5,725 nucleotides of DNA from Halorhodospira sp. (GTDB lineage Bacteria > Pseudomonadota > Gammaproteobacteria > Nitrococcales > Halorhodospiraceae): NCBI GenBank assembly GCA_007127935.1, contig SKYL01000216.1, positions 1 to 5,725 of the forward strand, in the 5' to 3' direction. The notes under the pieces were generated by a model. The model saw only the letters and a list, made by a program, of their open reading frames with translations, searched no databases and had not been told where the DNA came from. Position numbers and translations under genes: made by a program. Positions 5,078-5,725 of this stretch are shown here, piece after piece. Positions within the stretch are counted from its first letter, which is position 1. The number at the start of each line of letters is the position of its first letter.

Positions 5078-5725
5078 TTGACCACTTGGCTGGTGACCCA
5101 CCCGGCGTGCGGCCGGCATAACCCCGGCGAGCACCACCCCGAGAACACCAACCGGATGCTGTCCATCATGGTGGCCTTGGAGTCGAAGTCGTTCCAGGAT
5201 CTTATCCGCGAGGAGGCGCCCCAGGCGACCGTGGAGCAACTGGAACGGGTCCACGATCCGGAGTACATCCGCAACGTGTTGGACCAGATCCCCAAGGTCG
5301 GACGCCACCACCTGGACGGCGACACCGTGGTCAGCCCGGAGTCCGGCGAAGCGGCGCTGCGGGCGGCCGGTGCGGTCTGCCACGCGGTCGACGGCGTCAT
5401 GACCGGCCAAGCCCGCAACGCGTTCTGCTTGGTCCGTCCACCGGGCCACCACGCCGAACGCGACCACGCCATGGGCTTTTGTCTTTTCAACAACATCTCC
5501 GTAGGCGCGGCCCACGCCGCCGCCATGCACGGGCTGGAGCGGATCGTTATCGTCGATTTCGACGTCCACCACGGCAACGGCACCGAGTCGTTCGTCAGCG
5601 GGCGCCCCGGCTTTTTCTACCTCTCGACTCACCAGCATCCGCTCTTTCCAGGGACCGGCATCCCCCGGGAGCCCGGCCCGGCCAACATCGTCAACGCCAC
5701 CCTCAGCGACGGCGACGGGTCGGAG
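5078..5725 (+). CDS. Histone deacetylase superfamily zinc amidohydrolase, N-terminal part (cut by window edge)
   Basis: Members of this superfamily (Pfam Hist_deacetyl) are arginase-fold zinc hydrolases that remove acyl groups from lysine side chains, acetylpolyamines or small molecules. The 216 residues in the window stay open to the edge. Key motifs are VHDPEYI in the N-terminal part, RPPGHHAE with the paired catalytic histidines H124 and H125, MGFCLFNNI, and VDFDVHHGNGT with zinc ligands D162 and H164. STHQHPLFPGTG follows. The third zinc Asp and the transition-state Tyr lie beyond the window. The sequence looks closer to class II bacterial deacetylases than to AcuC. The N-terminal metal-loop region reads GEHHPENTNRM rather than the common GHPE.P.RL. 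The start is the TTG at 5078, with GGGAGGAG at 5063-5070 seven bases upstream; the next in-frame ATG is past conserved sequence. It begins 4 bases after the SpeE-like gene, so it is almost surely in the same transcript. Confidence 0.92.
   Translation, partial: MTTWLVTHPACGRHNPGEHHPENTNRMLSIMVALESKSFQDLIREEAPQATVEQLERVHDPEYIRNVLDQIPKVGRHHLDGDTVVSPESGEAALRAAGAVCHAVDGVMTGQARNAFCLVRPPGHHAERDHAMGFCLFNNISVGAAHAAAMHGLERIVIVDFDVHHGNGTESFVSGRPGFFYLSTHQHPLFPGTGIPREPGPANIVNATLSDGDGSE

Noticed and set aside
4859..5638. Minus-strand open frame opposite the deacetylase gene
   Set aside because: The plus strand carries conserved zinc-hydrolase motifs here. The antisense product shows no motif and is explained by codon bias.

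Overview
The window is GC-rich, and codon third positions are mostly G or C in every gene. The gene content and order point to a gammaproteobacterium: divergent pilT and yggS, then proC, yggT, metX and metW. This run is a familiar chromosomal neighbourhood in Pseudomonas and related groups. The GC bias and the protein sequences would fit a Chromatiales/Ectothiorhodospiraceae-like lineage, but that placement is inference. I see no insertion sequence, tRNA, rRNA, CRISPR array or phage gene.

Layout. Bases 1-358 hold the 5' part of pilT on the minus strand, the retraction ATPase of type IV pili. A 48-base divergent gap separates it from a plus-strand gene run that continues to the end of the window. 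The first part is yggS (PLP homeostasis), proC (last step of proline synthesis) and yggT (small duplicated membrane protein), packed with gaps of 15 and 0 bases. A leader of about 85 bases follows. It carries a 10-base tandem repeat and leads into metX, whose Shine-Dalgarno sequence lies in a perfect palindrome.

From metX on, genes are joined by ATGA stop/start overlaps: metX to metW, then metW to a short, divergent spermidine-synthase-family protein. Four bases after that gene ends, a histone-deacetylase-superfamily zinc hydrolase begins at a TTG codon behind a strong ribosome binding site. It runs off the right edge.

How the genes may work together. MetX activates homoserine by O-acylation, and MetW is its usual partner in methionine synthesis. 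Methionine becomes SAM, and decarboxylated SAM is the aminopropyl donor used by spermidine synthases. Some members of the deacetylase superfamily remove acetyl groups from acetylpolyamines. The right half can therefore be read as a possible methionine-to-polyamine module. That reading rests on family membership and coupling only: the SpeE-like protein has several altered active-site positions and its substrate is uncertain. This SpeE-like/deacetylase pair after metW is the most interesting part of the window. The left half looks like ordinary conserved core chromosome.
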